Shown here piece by piece: positions 18,401 through 31,900 of a stretch of DNA of 64,000 nt; positions within the stretch are counted from its first letter, which is position 1; every line of letters starts with the position of its first letter. The translations under genes were made by a program, and so were the position numbers. The notes beneath the pieces were generated by a model. That model had not been told where the DNA came from. It made no database searches and saw only the letters and a list, made by a program, of their open reading frames with translations. Location: assembly GCF_932526225.1 (NCBI RefSeq), contig NC_064034.1, positions 6,002,001 to 6,066,000 on the forward strand, read 5' to 3'. The stretch comes from Nematostella vectensis (taxonomy: Eukaryota; Cnidaria; Anthozoa; Actiniaria; Edwardsiidae).

Positions 18401-21400
18401 TTGAAGGATGTCATATGGGATGTTGTGAATCTAATTAACGAATAATTTCCTGGAGCAGAATTACCAAAACCTACCATTTTCTATCTTCCATTCAGTATCA
18501 CGCCAACTTTACGACGTCATGTTGAATTGCGTCCCCTAAAATCGTCCCAGCATGCTGTTCGCATATCAACTCGACCCAATCCCCGGCGTAAAGAAAGAAT
18601 GGTAAAATCTGTTTTTGAAGGTTTGTCACCAAGTCACTCGTGATTGTAGAACATTAAACACGTGGTTCCGCTATAAAGGGGAAGCTCCTCCCACCCCCGG
18701 GCTCAAATTTGCAATTATAATCAGAACACTGCCACGCTAGCAGTCACAAATATTAAGTCTCCTGTAAAATCGCTTATCTCTGAGCCTTAGTCGACTGGAA
18801 TAAAACTATTTTTACACAGGTAACGAGACAATTGTGTTAAGAGATTGGTAGGTTAGTGATTTGCTGTCCACTGACGTTTTCGGTGCAAAATTTAAAATTT
18901 TGCGGTATCTGCATAAATTACTCTCGCGCTGTAATGAAAATGCTCTTATTTAAGAGCGCACACCGCTTGTAATAACAATATTTTACTGTAAATAAAACCA
19001 TTTTAGATGGACAACTCTAGGAATGATATTTAATTTGGTTTAGAGTATGAAATTTGGATTTAGCACTCAGAGCAATTGTCCTGACATGTTGACTCATTGA
19101 CGGCTGATTGACATGCTAACTTATCCTCGATGACAGTTACCGCATGTCATGATAACCCACCTTGTATTCGGTTTCCAATCTGATACCTCCGTGCATCTTC
19201 GCGACGTATTCTGGGAAGAGTGCGATTGGGATTGGCTTGGACAAGTCGTCTACAGCATTGTCGCAAATACGCTCGGTATTTGCAGCTTCTGTAACACGTG
19301 AACAGGAAACTTAAGTTCTTGAATTTGGTCCGCAAATCAGGAAAGTCAGAACAGATATGAAAACAGGAGTGAAAATTAAGAGATATATTTTAAGAAAAAC
19401 AGACTCATTTACTCATTTCTAACAAAGGTAAATACCGATTGCCATAATTTCACTCAAAGCATACCTGCAGCCTCCTGCTGGTTGCTTATTCCTTCATCGG
19501 CGATATCGGCATTGCTTTCCGCTTTGACCCTCGTTAAACGACTCCATTTGCATCACCGGCTTTCTCATGGGGGAATTATCATTTCGTCGCCTGCGAACCA
19601 AATCAATATACCAGGCAAGGCAAACACAGCTTTAGTATAAAAGACTGGAAAGGGCGCATTTAACCCTCGACTCAAACTATCTCCCTTCCATTGATGTCTA
19701 GTGTTTAATAGATAACATACAAGGTAGTAAAAGGGCAGGGAAAGCCGCCCACTACGACTTACAGTACAGCGGGTATAATACAAAGACATATAGAATGAAA
19801 TGATGTCCCCACCCCCAACCCAGATCCCCAGCAATTTTTCTAGCTACAGCCATATAACTTGACACCATACCGGATAAAGAGGACTACAGCGGCGACAAAA
19901 GCCGCAAGAATGAGTAACGCAACCACCCCTCCAGCTATTGCTCCTACGGGTGAAGAGGTGGTTGATGCGAGATTTTCCGAGCTGGCGACCGGGATTTCTA
20001 AAACAATTTAAATAGAATAAATGTATTAGGCATTAATCAAGATTGGAGTAAATGATTAGAAGCAAGACAGGCTCACCTATTACTCCAGCCAAAGCGACAA
20101 CTCCACACAAGGGCTCCACCTTAGAATTAGAATCTGGTATATAAGTACATATACAGTGACTACCATTATGGCTCCAATAAGCACCTCCAATCCAGTAAGC
20201 GCCTCGCCTAAGCGTGTTACTCTTATTTACACTCAAGGGGGGAGCACAGAAGAATAGAAGTAGCAAACTGATATTACTACAAAATTTTATATCATATATA
20301 CTAACAAAATTCAAATCATATTGAGATAGTTTTTTTGCTCCTTAGGAGTTGTAAAAGCGCCTTCCCCGACTAAATCCGGCGCTTACTCGAGAAATCACGG
20401 GACGTCTTTTACTAAAAAAAAAAAAAGACTCCTCCCCAAAGCTGGGACACATTTCAACGGCATTACCTCTTCGTTCAGGTAGGTCATAGCTCGTATGTAG
20501 ACCTTGTTCTTGCTTCCTTCGTCAAGAGCTTTGTCCTTGTACTTCTGCCGCCTTCCTTTGTAAATCCTACCGTCACCAATGATGGTTGTATGATTCATAC
20601 TTAATGTTTCCACTTCGGCTGCAATGTAGTAATTCCTTTTCTCTTTATTCTCTTTGTCTTCTTTACAAAGTTCTCCTGCTTGAATCTCCGTCAGGTTCAC
20701 GTTGTCGGGTTTCTCTTTCAAAACTATGACTTGATAGGAGCTGAGAACCCAAAAATGGGTAATCGTGATAAACGAGAGTGACTGACCCAAGAAGGGGGGT
20801 TTTTTAGAATAAATGTGATAGGGATGCTTTTCGGGAAATTCAAAAAACTACCTGCACGGCTAAAACTTTCTACCCCCAAAAAATACCTCAGAAGCCCTAA
20901 AATATATCCTTTCTACGAAAAACGCCTATTTTTATTGGATATCCCCTTAAAATTACCCGAGGCCCGATTTTAACCCTTTAAAAAATACGACGAGCATCCC
21001 TATCAGGTCGACGTGGGAAGAACCCCTCCCACCCAGAGAGACTGTACGCGCGCTGCGGTTTAAGATGCTTCAGAAGCCCTAAAAATACAATTTCTAAGCT
21101 AAAAGCCTAGTTTTTTTCTCGGATACCCCTGTACGCGCGGTGCAGTTTGAGATGCGCTTTGGGACTTACTCGATTGGACCGTTGACTTCATCAGCCTTCC
21201 ACAATGTGACGTTAGTATCGCGAGATATTCTTCCAAGAGGAACCACTGGTGCTACAGGATCTAGAATCCAATGCCATTTGAGTTAGTTAACTTATTCTAA
21301 TTAGCCTCTTATGGAAAAGAAACTATAAGAACTTACTTGCAACTTTCGTAGTCACTACTTTAAAATTCAGTGTTTTGCTATCTCCGCATTTTGTGGAAAT

Positions 21401-24400
21401 AGTAATATTGAAAATGTACTTTGTCCTAGGGATGAGATTCTTTGGGGTGACAGACAAGGATGAGGTAGTTACTTTTCCAAAGTGTCCATTCCATTCTGGC
21501 CAGTAAGACTTGAAACCTTTGTACATGACCTGTGATACAAGATCTCTAGTCTTCGGAGGACTACAATTCGAACATGGATAGTCATCCCTTAGATTACCTA
21601 TTTTTATGTACTTCAATACGTTTGTCTTGAATTTCGAATATTACATAACTTAAGTTACAACATAAGTTATTATATATAATAACTAAGATCCTTTTTCTTC
21701 TTCGAGTTGAATTTACCCTAACTCTTAGCCAAGACCTTCGAGTCTACCGTAACACGAACACTAACAAAATCCTAACTCTATAGATTAAACGCTAACGGGT
21801 TTTTGGTCTAATGCATGCTTACTGAGATTCCTTAACTACGGATGCAGATGGGATCCTGTAGGGACCTACCCGAGAGAGGAAACATCGCGCCTTACCACGG
21901 AAATTCTGGCCCTCAAAAAACATCGCGCCTTACCAAGGAAGTTCTGGCCCCCAAAAGCATCGTGCCTTGCCACGGAAATTCTGGCCAAAAACAATTATCA
22001 CTCTTTGGCACGGAAATTCTTTCCCCTAAAGACATCACCCTCAAAAAAACACTGTTATTCTTCGAACTGCATAATTTATTTACATATGATATATGATTCA
22101 TATGATATACTTATAATATCATACGATTATTTATGGCCTATTTAACTCTTTGAATAAATACTGAGTCTACTGTATTTTACAAAACAATATTAAACTCTGC
22201 CATCAATGACTGATAAGATAGTCGTATCTCTCCTTCAAAAATGTCCTGGTAGCTTTTTCAAGTTTCAGTTGGCCCCATTATACGATGCAAGTCTTAGCCA
22301 ATCGCTCAGTCCAAGGCGTAGCCCTCTTTCGTGGGACATTCCTGGGGTTCCATCTACCGTTGTATGTACATTTGTAGTAATGGACCTCGAAGTGGTCCGT
22401 TTCCAGCTTTAAAACTTTCCCAAGACACGGAATTTCGTTTGAGTTCGCGAAGTACATAGCCACTTCGACTAGGGCTACTTGGGCTGCTCTTTCTTCTGGC
22501 CTCCTATATCGCCCGGTGTAAATCTGAAAATATACAAATAGTTGATAAGCTAATGTCCGAAGATCTTATGTTTAACAATATGCTGTACACAGTTCGCAAT
22601 TTTGGTCAAGACCTATTCTGACTGACCATTACAAGATTGAAAAAGGAGTCTTGGAGTATTAAAATGGTGCGCTTATCACACATGCACTACAATAACTGAT
22701 GTTTTCAAGTTTGAGTCTATTCGGTTACAACCATGCGTGCCCAATTGTTGAGAAGGTTTTTGTCCATATTTATTGGAAGTTCCATAACACGAGGCATAGC
22801 GAAGAGTGAGGAGTGAACAACGAAAGGTGTCAATTGTTAAAGATCTGAAAAACTTGAAAGAAAGCGTTTCAGGTCGTTGTCAAAACAATAGCTACGGTTG
22901 GGCATCCATGACGGTTAACACCCAGAATTATAGTGAAAATAAAAGAAATTTAAAATGTTTTTGGACTCTGTTCTAAAGACTCATGTAATCATTGTTGTCC
23001 TTTTTTGAATGAGAAAGGGCACTGATTGTCATGCAATCTCGGACCCCTGCGTCACTAGGCCTTTCGGATTAAAAATAATATTGTTTCGTTTTTCTTGCTA
23101 GTTTGTCGGTGCTATAGGGGAAGTGTACCTCTCTAGTTCCTTGAGTTTTCCTGTCACGTAACTCCTCCAGGTATTGAGGAACTTTTTTGGACACAGGCTG
23201 AGGTACTGTACGTTAGCTTTACAAAGTTCCTCTACTGGCCAATTGTACTCTTTAGGTACATCCAACAACTCATCAATTCTATTGAGCCAGTTGGTCCATG
23301 TTGTGGATGCAGATTGAGGAATGTACTTTGGAATGTCCGTTTTAAGAAGCGCTCCGCTAATCCATTCAAGATGAAATGCAATACTCAAAAAAATGATTTT
23401 TCGATAATTTGTCTATAGACTTATATTTGTCTCCTGATTACAAAAATGTGATTCTTTTTGAAATCGAACGAATATTTAATATTTTATGGATTTTCCTTAT
23501 TTTTCTCGGCTTTACCCCGAAAAACACTACAAAATTTGAACCAAGTATCGCTACCTGCAGTGCGAAAAATAAACAGCGCAGAAACACAACAACACCACAG
23601 GAGGCAACCAGAATATGTGCTCTCAATATTATTTTAATCTCGGCTTAATCCAGTTAAAATTGAATATTTGACAGATTTTCTCAAATATAGCCTCGCATCC
23701 ATCATTTTGCACGATCGTCAAACCGACAAATTGAGGCCTTAAAAGTCGCATCTGGTACATTGCTCTATCAAAAATGGTCATTTTTCCTGAAAAGACAGTC
23801 ACTTACTTGCCTAGAATCTGAAATAAAATTTTGGGGATAATAAAATCCAAAGCGCTGAGAGCGCCAGGAACATACAACACTTCACAGGTTATTGACCTTT
23901 CAAACTTGGGCCAACTGTGACACCAACAGCTAAATTGGCAGGGGAATTTGGCTTTTGCCGACGCTTCCACCTCAAAACAACGCTGAAAACAAATTTGAGG
24001 ACCAACAAATATGTGTGTTATCACTTGCAGTCTTCGTTGTGCGAGATGATTAAGCAAAAAATCACGTATTTGAATGCGTATTTGAATAGATTATAACTAG
24101 TCTTGCGTAATGTTTGTGTCCAGACAATTCGTAACATAGATCAAAACAACAAATAAAGTGGTGTTAAATTTTCCTTACCTCAGCTTGGGAAAGTGCTTGA
24201 TAGGCATCGTTTTTTATCAATGCTTGTTCCCCTACAAGCGCATAAAAACGCTTTTTAGCTCGCTTCGGTTTGCGATCTCGGAATGTTTTTCATGGTGCTT
24301 CCACCGGCAGCGCACACAGGAATACCAAAGTTTCTAAAACACAACGCAAAAAAAAAAGAGAAAACAGAAAGAGCAACTCATCAAAAAATCTGATTCCTTA

Positions 24401-25917
24401 TTTTGGAATAAAATAAAATAAATAATGCCCAACCGTAAGGATTGTTTGAAATTGTAAGCCATCGAAGTTATCGAATGATGGATTTTATTCCTTGCGGAGC
24501 GGAAGTTACATATCTTGTGTGAAATTGACATTTGGCAATAAACAGATAGTTTTTCATACCAGTACCAGGTACGTTCTATGAGTGTTTATACACTGGTTTC
24601 TTCTTGCTGTCCGTTTTGCACAGTTTTAGTGAGAATATAGCTTTTTGCTCATACTCTCAGTTCCTAGGCGGGGCGTGTTGCGCTAGTCAAGACAACCCTG
24701 GTATAGTGCGGTGCCTGAATACCACAAACTGCACACAAGATATCAAGAAGCATCTCCGTTCCTTGGGGGTGAGAGATCACCAAAGCTGGTTCTGGCCGGT
24801 GCAGGTAAAACATTTTCAACATTGACGCACTATGAATAACCACTTTTTAAAACCTACAGTTTGATTTGCTGTTCAGGTTCAGGTCTGTGTCCAAACAATT
24901 CGTGACATTCAGCTTGGGAAAGCACTTGATAGGCATCGTTTTCTACCAATGTCCGTTCCTCTACGAAGACCTAACTCAACTACGGTTGATTATTGTTGGA
25001 ACAGCGCTTATTCATGTTAGCATACATGCCACAGAAAAAACATAACGGTTTTATTCAGAAGGATGGATAGGACAATTAGGACACATTGATACTAACAAAT
25101 TTATTTCAGGTTGGGTAGATACAATTTATGATATTGCCCTTAGTCATTGCTGTGAAATTGTATCCGCAATTTATTAACAAAAACTGATAGCAAGTAATTT
25201 TCTAAAAACGGACACAAAATATCACAATAGTTTGAAAGACCCCAAAATTAACGTATGTCACAGAGGAAATCATTCTGTACAGTACACAATCAGATCTTCA
25301 TGGAAGAATCTAGCGCTCTATGGGGGTATTTGGCTCTGGCGCTGTTCACGGGGTGGGGGGGGATCTGGCTCTGTCAACAAGGAAATCTGGCTCTGGTGCT
25401 GTCCACGGGGTGATCTTGCTCTTGTCCACGGGGGGATATGGCTTTTGCGCTGTCCACGGGGGATCTGGCTTTTGCGCTGTCCACGGGGGGATCTGGCTTT
25501 TGCGCTGTCCACGGGGTATCTGGCTCTGGCGCTTTCCACCATGATATCTGGCTCTGGCTCTGTCAATAAGGAAATCTGGTTCTGGCGCTGTCCACGGGGG
25601 GATCTTCCTCTGACACTGTCCACGGGGGTTTCTTGCTATGGCGCTGTCCACGGGGGGATCTGGCTCTGGTGCTGTCCACGGGGGGATCTTGCTCTTGTCT
25701 ACGGGAGGATCTGGCTTTTGCGCTGTCCACGGGGTATCTGGCTCTGGCCTTGTCCACCGTGGTATCTGGCCCTGGCAATGTCAAAAGGAAATCTGGTTCT
25801 GGCGCTGTCCACGGGGGGGGGGGGGGGGGGGGGGGGGGGGGTCCTGCTCTGGCGCTGTCCACGGGAGTTTCTTGATGTGGCGCTGTCTACGAGGGTATCT
25901 TGCTCTGGCGCTGTCCA

Positions 25918-25952
<35 letters not shown>

Positions 25953-28900
25953 TCTTGCTCTAGCTTTGTCCATGGAGGAACCGGCTCTGGCGCTATCCAC
26001 GGGGGGGAAAGATTCGGGCGCTGTCCACGGTGGGGTATTGTTCGGAGGTTCTTGCTCTGGCGCTGTCCACGGGGGGATCTGGCTCTGGCGCTGAAAACAG
26101 GAAAATCTGGATCTGGCGCTGTCCACGGGATATCTGGATCTTGCGCTGTCCACGGATATCCCACGTTCCGCAGCAGCAGTTCTTACGATTACTGCGCCAT
26201 CTGATGCGCCATCTGCATCGCGATGGCTTGGGCAGATAGGGAGCTTTGTGTATTTTCCTTCACGGTCAAACAAACCTAGGCAGCAAATCAAACTGTATGT
26301 TTTAAAAAAAGTGGTTAGTCATGAGCGTCAATGTTAAAATTGTTTTACCTGCAATTGCCAGAAGCAGCTTTGCTTCGCAATTTAGCGATAAAACGGAGAT
26401 GCCTCTTGATATCTTAAGTGCAGTTTGTGATATTCACTAGCGAAAAACGACTACGAACTGAGAGTATGAGCAAAAAGCCATATTATCATTAAAACTTTGC
26501 AAAACGGACAGCAAGAAGAGACCAGTGTATAAAAACTCATAGAACGTACCTGGTACTTGTATGAAAAACTATATGTTTATTGCCAACTGTCAATTTCACA
26601 CAAGATATGTAACTTCCGCTCCGCAAGGGATAAAATCCATCATTCGATAACTTCGATGGCTAACAATTTCAAACGATCCTTACGGTTGGACATTATTTAT
26701 TTAATTCTATTCCAAAATAAGGAATCAGATTTTTTGATTAGTTGCTCTTTCTCTCTTTTTTTTTTTTTTTTTTTTTTTGCATTGTGTTTGAGAAACTTTG
26801 GGATTCCTGTGTGCGCTGCCGGTCACGTGGAAGCACCATGAAAAACATTCCGAGATCGCAAGCCGAAGCGAGTTAAACAGCGTTTTTATGCGTTTGTAGA
26901 GGAACAAGCATTGATAAAAAACGATGCCTATCAAGCACTTTCCCAAGATGAGGTAAGGAAAATTTAACACCACTTAACTTGTTGTTTTGATCTATGTTGC
27001 GAATTCTTTGGACACAAATATTACCCAAGACTAGTTATAATATATTCAAATAATAACTCAAATACGTGTTTTTTCTAAATCATCTCGCACAACGAAGAAT
27101 GCAAGTAATAGCACACATATTTATTGGTCTTAAAATTTGTTTTCAGCATTGTATCGAGGAGGGAGCTTCTGCAAAAGCCAAATTTCCCTGCGAATTCAGC
27201 AGTTGGTGTCATAGTTAGCCCAAGTTTGAAAGGTCAATTACCTGTGAAGTGTTGTATCTTCTTGGCGCTCTCAGCGCTCCGGATTTTATTATCCCCAAAA
27301 TTTTATTTCAGATTCTAGGCAAGTAAGTGACTGTCTCTTCAGGAAAAATGACCATTTTTGATAGAGCAATGTACCAGATGCGACTTTTAAGGCCTCAATT
27401 TGTCGGTTTGACGATCGTGCAAAATGATGGATGCGAGGCTATATTTGAGAAAATCTGTCAAATATTCTATTTTAACTGGATTAAGCCGAGATTAAAATAA
27501 TATTGAGAGCACATATCCTGGTTGCCTCCTGTGGTGTTGTTGTGTTTCTGCGCTGTTTATTTTTCGCCTTGCAGGTAGCGATACTTGGTTCAAATTTTGT
27601 AGTGTTTTTCGCGGTCAAGCCGAGAAAAATATGGAAAATCCATAAAATATTTAATATTCGTTCGATTTCAAAACGAAACACATTTTTGTAATCGGGAGAC
27701 AAATATAAGTCTATAGACAAATTATTGAAAAATCATTTTTTTGAGTATTGCATTTCATCTTGAATGGATTAGCGGAGCGCTTCTTAAGTCTTTCAAAATC
27801 AAGCTTTTTTAGAGTTGGTTTAACAAGATCTGGTTTGCCAGGTGGAACTCGCTACAAGAAAATAATATATTGGTTGGAGTTATGATAAGACGTTATCTGT
27901 TCATTTCGAATGTTGAAGGTAACGCAATAAAGCAACAACAATTGTACATGGTTATACCAAAGTAGTTTCTTTGCTTTGCATTACCTAGTGGATCGCATTT
28001 GTACAATTTCGTTTTGATTTATTTGTCAATTCTATATATTTTTGAAGATTTGGGTTAAATCCAGGGACATTTTTTAATTGACCTGTTTAACACCTATTAT
28101 AATATCCACACTCACTGGATATGAGCTATAGTGCGCTCTGATTGGCTTCTCTACTAGTAGGCTATCAGCTTATATACAGTGACTCGGAAAAAATGGCGCA
28201 TGTTTTGTTAAGCTTAATGAGGGTGAAAAGTCCAAATTAAATACGAGAAAAGCTACCACATATAATACGAAATTGGGTAAAATAAGACAGTTATTCCACT
28301 TAATCTCGTGGTCATGAGATGATAGCCAACTCGGCGATTATATGGCTTGTTGGCTATCACCTCATGTATGATGAGATTGAGTAGATAACTGTTATTTGTA
28401 CAATACCATTCATACCTCTAGAAGCACCACTGGTCCTTTCCATTTGTAATAGCTCCAGCTTCTGTAGAACATCTCTACTACTGCATTTTCATCAGCTTCT
28501 AGTTTGAAGCACTTTGGAAAAGTGTGTTCATGAAGTTCAGCTCCATAACCATTTAGCCAAGTTCTGATGTCATACACCTTCGTCAGACTAAACGCCTGAG
28601 GAATTGTATGACTAACACATGATTCCAAGGCTCTTGGAAGTTCTAAACACATTTGTAAATATGCTCTATTCAAAACAGAGAAACACGTTCTACTTTTTAC
28701 TTGTACAGTTAATACATGATGTTGAGAATAATGGGGGAAGACCTTCTGTTCCAGTGAAGGACATGTACAGTACAAGAGCACAACAGTTTGGGCTTTTTGT
28801 TTCTATTGGGCTTAGGTATATTGGTACTCAGCAGTGCACTGCATTTCACACTAACGTATATGTGCTCTGGCATTAAAAACAAGAGGGGGCCAAAACTAAA

Positions 28901-31900
28901 AAAAATGTAACAAAAAAGGAAATCTGCAAGACAATTACTGTCATTTGTCACAAATCCAGTAGAGCCTGGGGCCCTTCCCCCTACCTCAGCTACCAATGAA
29001 GCATGAAAATGCATGGGCTGTCATGTAATTTTCTAAATGTGTACCCAATTAGAAAATTAAGACTTCTTACCATCCATTGTGTACATCTAGCTTGGCAAGA
29101 TGTTTTGAAAACACACCAAAAAATGCATCAATGTCCTCATGTGTGTGTCCAACAGGTGTGAAGTTCACTCGTATCTAAAAATAGGTAGTAAAACAAAAGT
29201 CTAGGTTATACTTGTAGTAAGTTTTTACCTGTAGTTGTCATGAATGTACAAATACAATGTATGGCATGCACTATGCAATGGAATATTCTTCTGATCCCAA
29301 GAAATTGAAGATAAAGTTAAGGCTAATATCATCTTAGTTTTTTTTACTAATTCCTCCAAAACTGTACATGTAATGTATATATTACACTTTAGAATGATGT
29401 TTGAATGGTTTTAGTGTTTAAAAAAATAGTACTTGTTCCATTTGGTATGCTTTGCACTTCCGAGGAGGGATATTACACGGTGACACGAAGATATGAGTTT
29501 CATTTTCAAGTGGCAGAAACAATATCTTACGAACGAGCGCAACTCTCACAGGACACCATAGCCCACTTAGCAGGCTTTATGATACCTTTTTGAAGACCTT
29601 AAGATGAACAAGAATGGCTAGCAAGGTGAACATGAACTGGTTCTTATTTTCTCTGACACAGTTGTCAAACTGGAGGTAGAGGACAGGTGGCAGTTTATAC
29701 TGATCTTCTGTCCACTTAACCAGCACATCTAGTAGAATGGAGATGGTCAGATTTGAGTCATGTGGAAACTGGTAGTAGTTAAAGCTGCCATAGAAGGCTT
29801 TTCCCTCAGACAATTATAGACCCAACCAGGTGAGTTCCAACCATCCTAAGGCCAGCCATCGATTTGATGATTCTCCGCAAATTGGGGATGTTTGTGGTGT
29901 GCTGGTCCATACCATCATTAATGCTAGTAAGGTATTTAGATGGGAACTTTCTTGCTTTGTACCGGTGAAGGTAATAAACTCGTCTCTCCTGCCTGACAAA
30001 AAAATAATATAATAAAAATTAATTAGAATTTGTTTTTGACCTATGAATACAGTATGGACCTTTTTCCAATCTACATGTAACTGGAAATACAATGTATCTA
30101 TTCTTTGTTATAATTTAATGCTAGAATGGGATTAACCATGTCCCATAAAAACATGACTGTACATGATTTGGTAGACAGTGAGTGTGTTCTGCCTGTAACT
30201 GTAGCCAAGGGAAGCAGATTATTAAAATTTTAAAGAAAAGTGGACCTTTAAAAAACTTATCAAAATGATTTCAAACCCGGCTAAACAAATGTGATAAACA
30301 AATTAATCAATTAATTCATTAATTAAACATGAACCTACATGTACAGATGGGCATTTAGATGTTGATCAATTCTGGCTCGTTGTCCTTTATTCATTGTGCC
30401 TTCTTTTTCCCGTTTGTACTGTGTGCAATCATTGCACTTAGTAAACCGATTTTCCTAAAAATTTAAGGAGGAAAAAAACATTAGGGATTTCACCATTTTT
30501 CGTATGATGTTCAGTGTTCTATAGTCCAATGAAGTAGAAGTAACTTCAACAAGAATTACTGAGTACAAGTTCCTGCAAACTCAAAACTGATTATCAATAA
30601 TAATACATTGCAACAATACATGTGATATATTCACTTTGAAATGTGGCATGATTACCTTAGGGATAAGTACGTGACTGAAGTGCTGCTCCCACAAACGATA
30701 GAAATGAGAAAGGGATATTGTGGGCAGGCCAAATCTTGTGTTTTCATCTTTCATTTTTTTTATATATATCGACCCCACGAAAACAGGATGGCAAATGAAT
30801 TGTCTTTTTATCTGATTGATTATCGCCAATGGAGCCAATAAAGAATTGCAGCCACGCTATACAATCTGCTGTCTTTGCAGTCCTTTTTTCCCCTTTGTTC
30901 CTATGCTGTACCACAACAACTCCATCTTTGTACTGCTTTGTTACCCGTGAAAAACTGCTTCTGCTAACATTACAAGCAAGGAGCCAAGCTTCTTTGCACA
31001 CAATTTTGCCCCTTATCTTATTTAACGTATCTTACGTAACGTATTTCGTCCTGATAAACCAAACCCAGATGGTGGAGACCCTATACCGGGCAAAAACCCG
31101 GATAATTACAAGACGGTGATAGAGAAGTTTGACCAATATTTTACTAAACGAGACCCACAGTTAATGCTCCGCGAGAAGTTCTGGCTCCAGCTCTAACGAG
31201 AACCAAATCAGAGTTTTGACTCCTGGGTAGTCACTGTAAGAGAAAGGGCTGCAGAATGTAAATTCCCACCCGAATTCCTCGAGCAAGCTATAAGGGATAA
31301 GCTTACCTTTTCCTGTGTAGATGATAGGTCTAAATTGAAGTTGTACGATGAAGGGGCAGGGCTTTCACTCGATAAAACAATAACAATCCTCTCGATGAAA
31401 GAAGCATCTAGTCGGGAACTACAAGAATCAAAGACGGCAACAATCGAGAGAGTAGGATTGAGAGCACCTGGAAAAACAGCACCCCAGTATGCACAGCGGT
31501 CCGAGACAAAAAGTCAACGGAGACAGCCACCTGATAGATGCGAATACTGTGGCAGAGACCATCCTCGAGGCAAAATCAACTGTCCAGCAGCTAACGTGCG
31601 TTGTGATAAATGCACCAAAGTTGGGCACATCGCTGCTGTATGTAGAAGCAAACCGAATACGAGAGTAAGTCAAGTAGAAGATGCCCACGAGGGTGAGGTT
31701 TTAGAGCATAACCCGACATTCGTGGGACGGGTTTTGGCAGTCCCTCAAACAGATAATACATTACCGGATCAAGATAAAAACGTCGAAATCACGTCTTCCG
31801 AAAATCAAGTCAGTGAGGCCGAAGCATTAATGCCTGAGATATCTACCGATTATATTCGCGATCCAGGATGGCATGTGAAGCTGATAGTAGAGAAACGCGA

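Noticed and set aside
23438-23648. Hydrophobic open frames inside the inverted-repeat arms (also 27481-27720)
   Set aside because: The same sequence appears in both arms on opposite strands and lies between exon-like blocks, with splice signals around it; it looks like intron sequence.
25232-26291. Open frames of 100-240 codons rich in Gly/Trp or Pro/Arg
   Set aside because: They arise from the G-rich ~30 bp minisatellite and poly-G runs on both strands and show no conserved domain.
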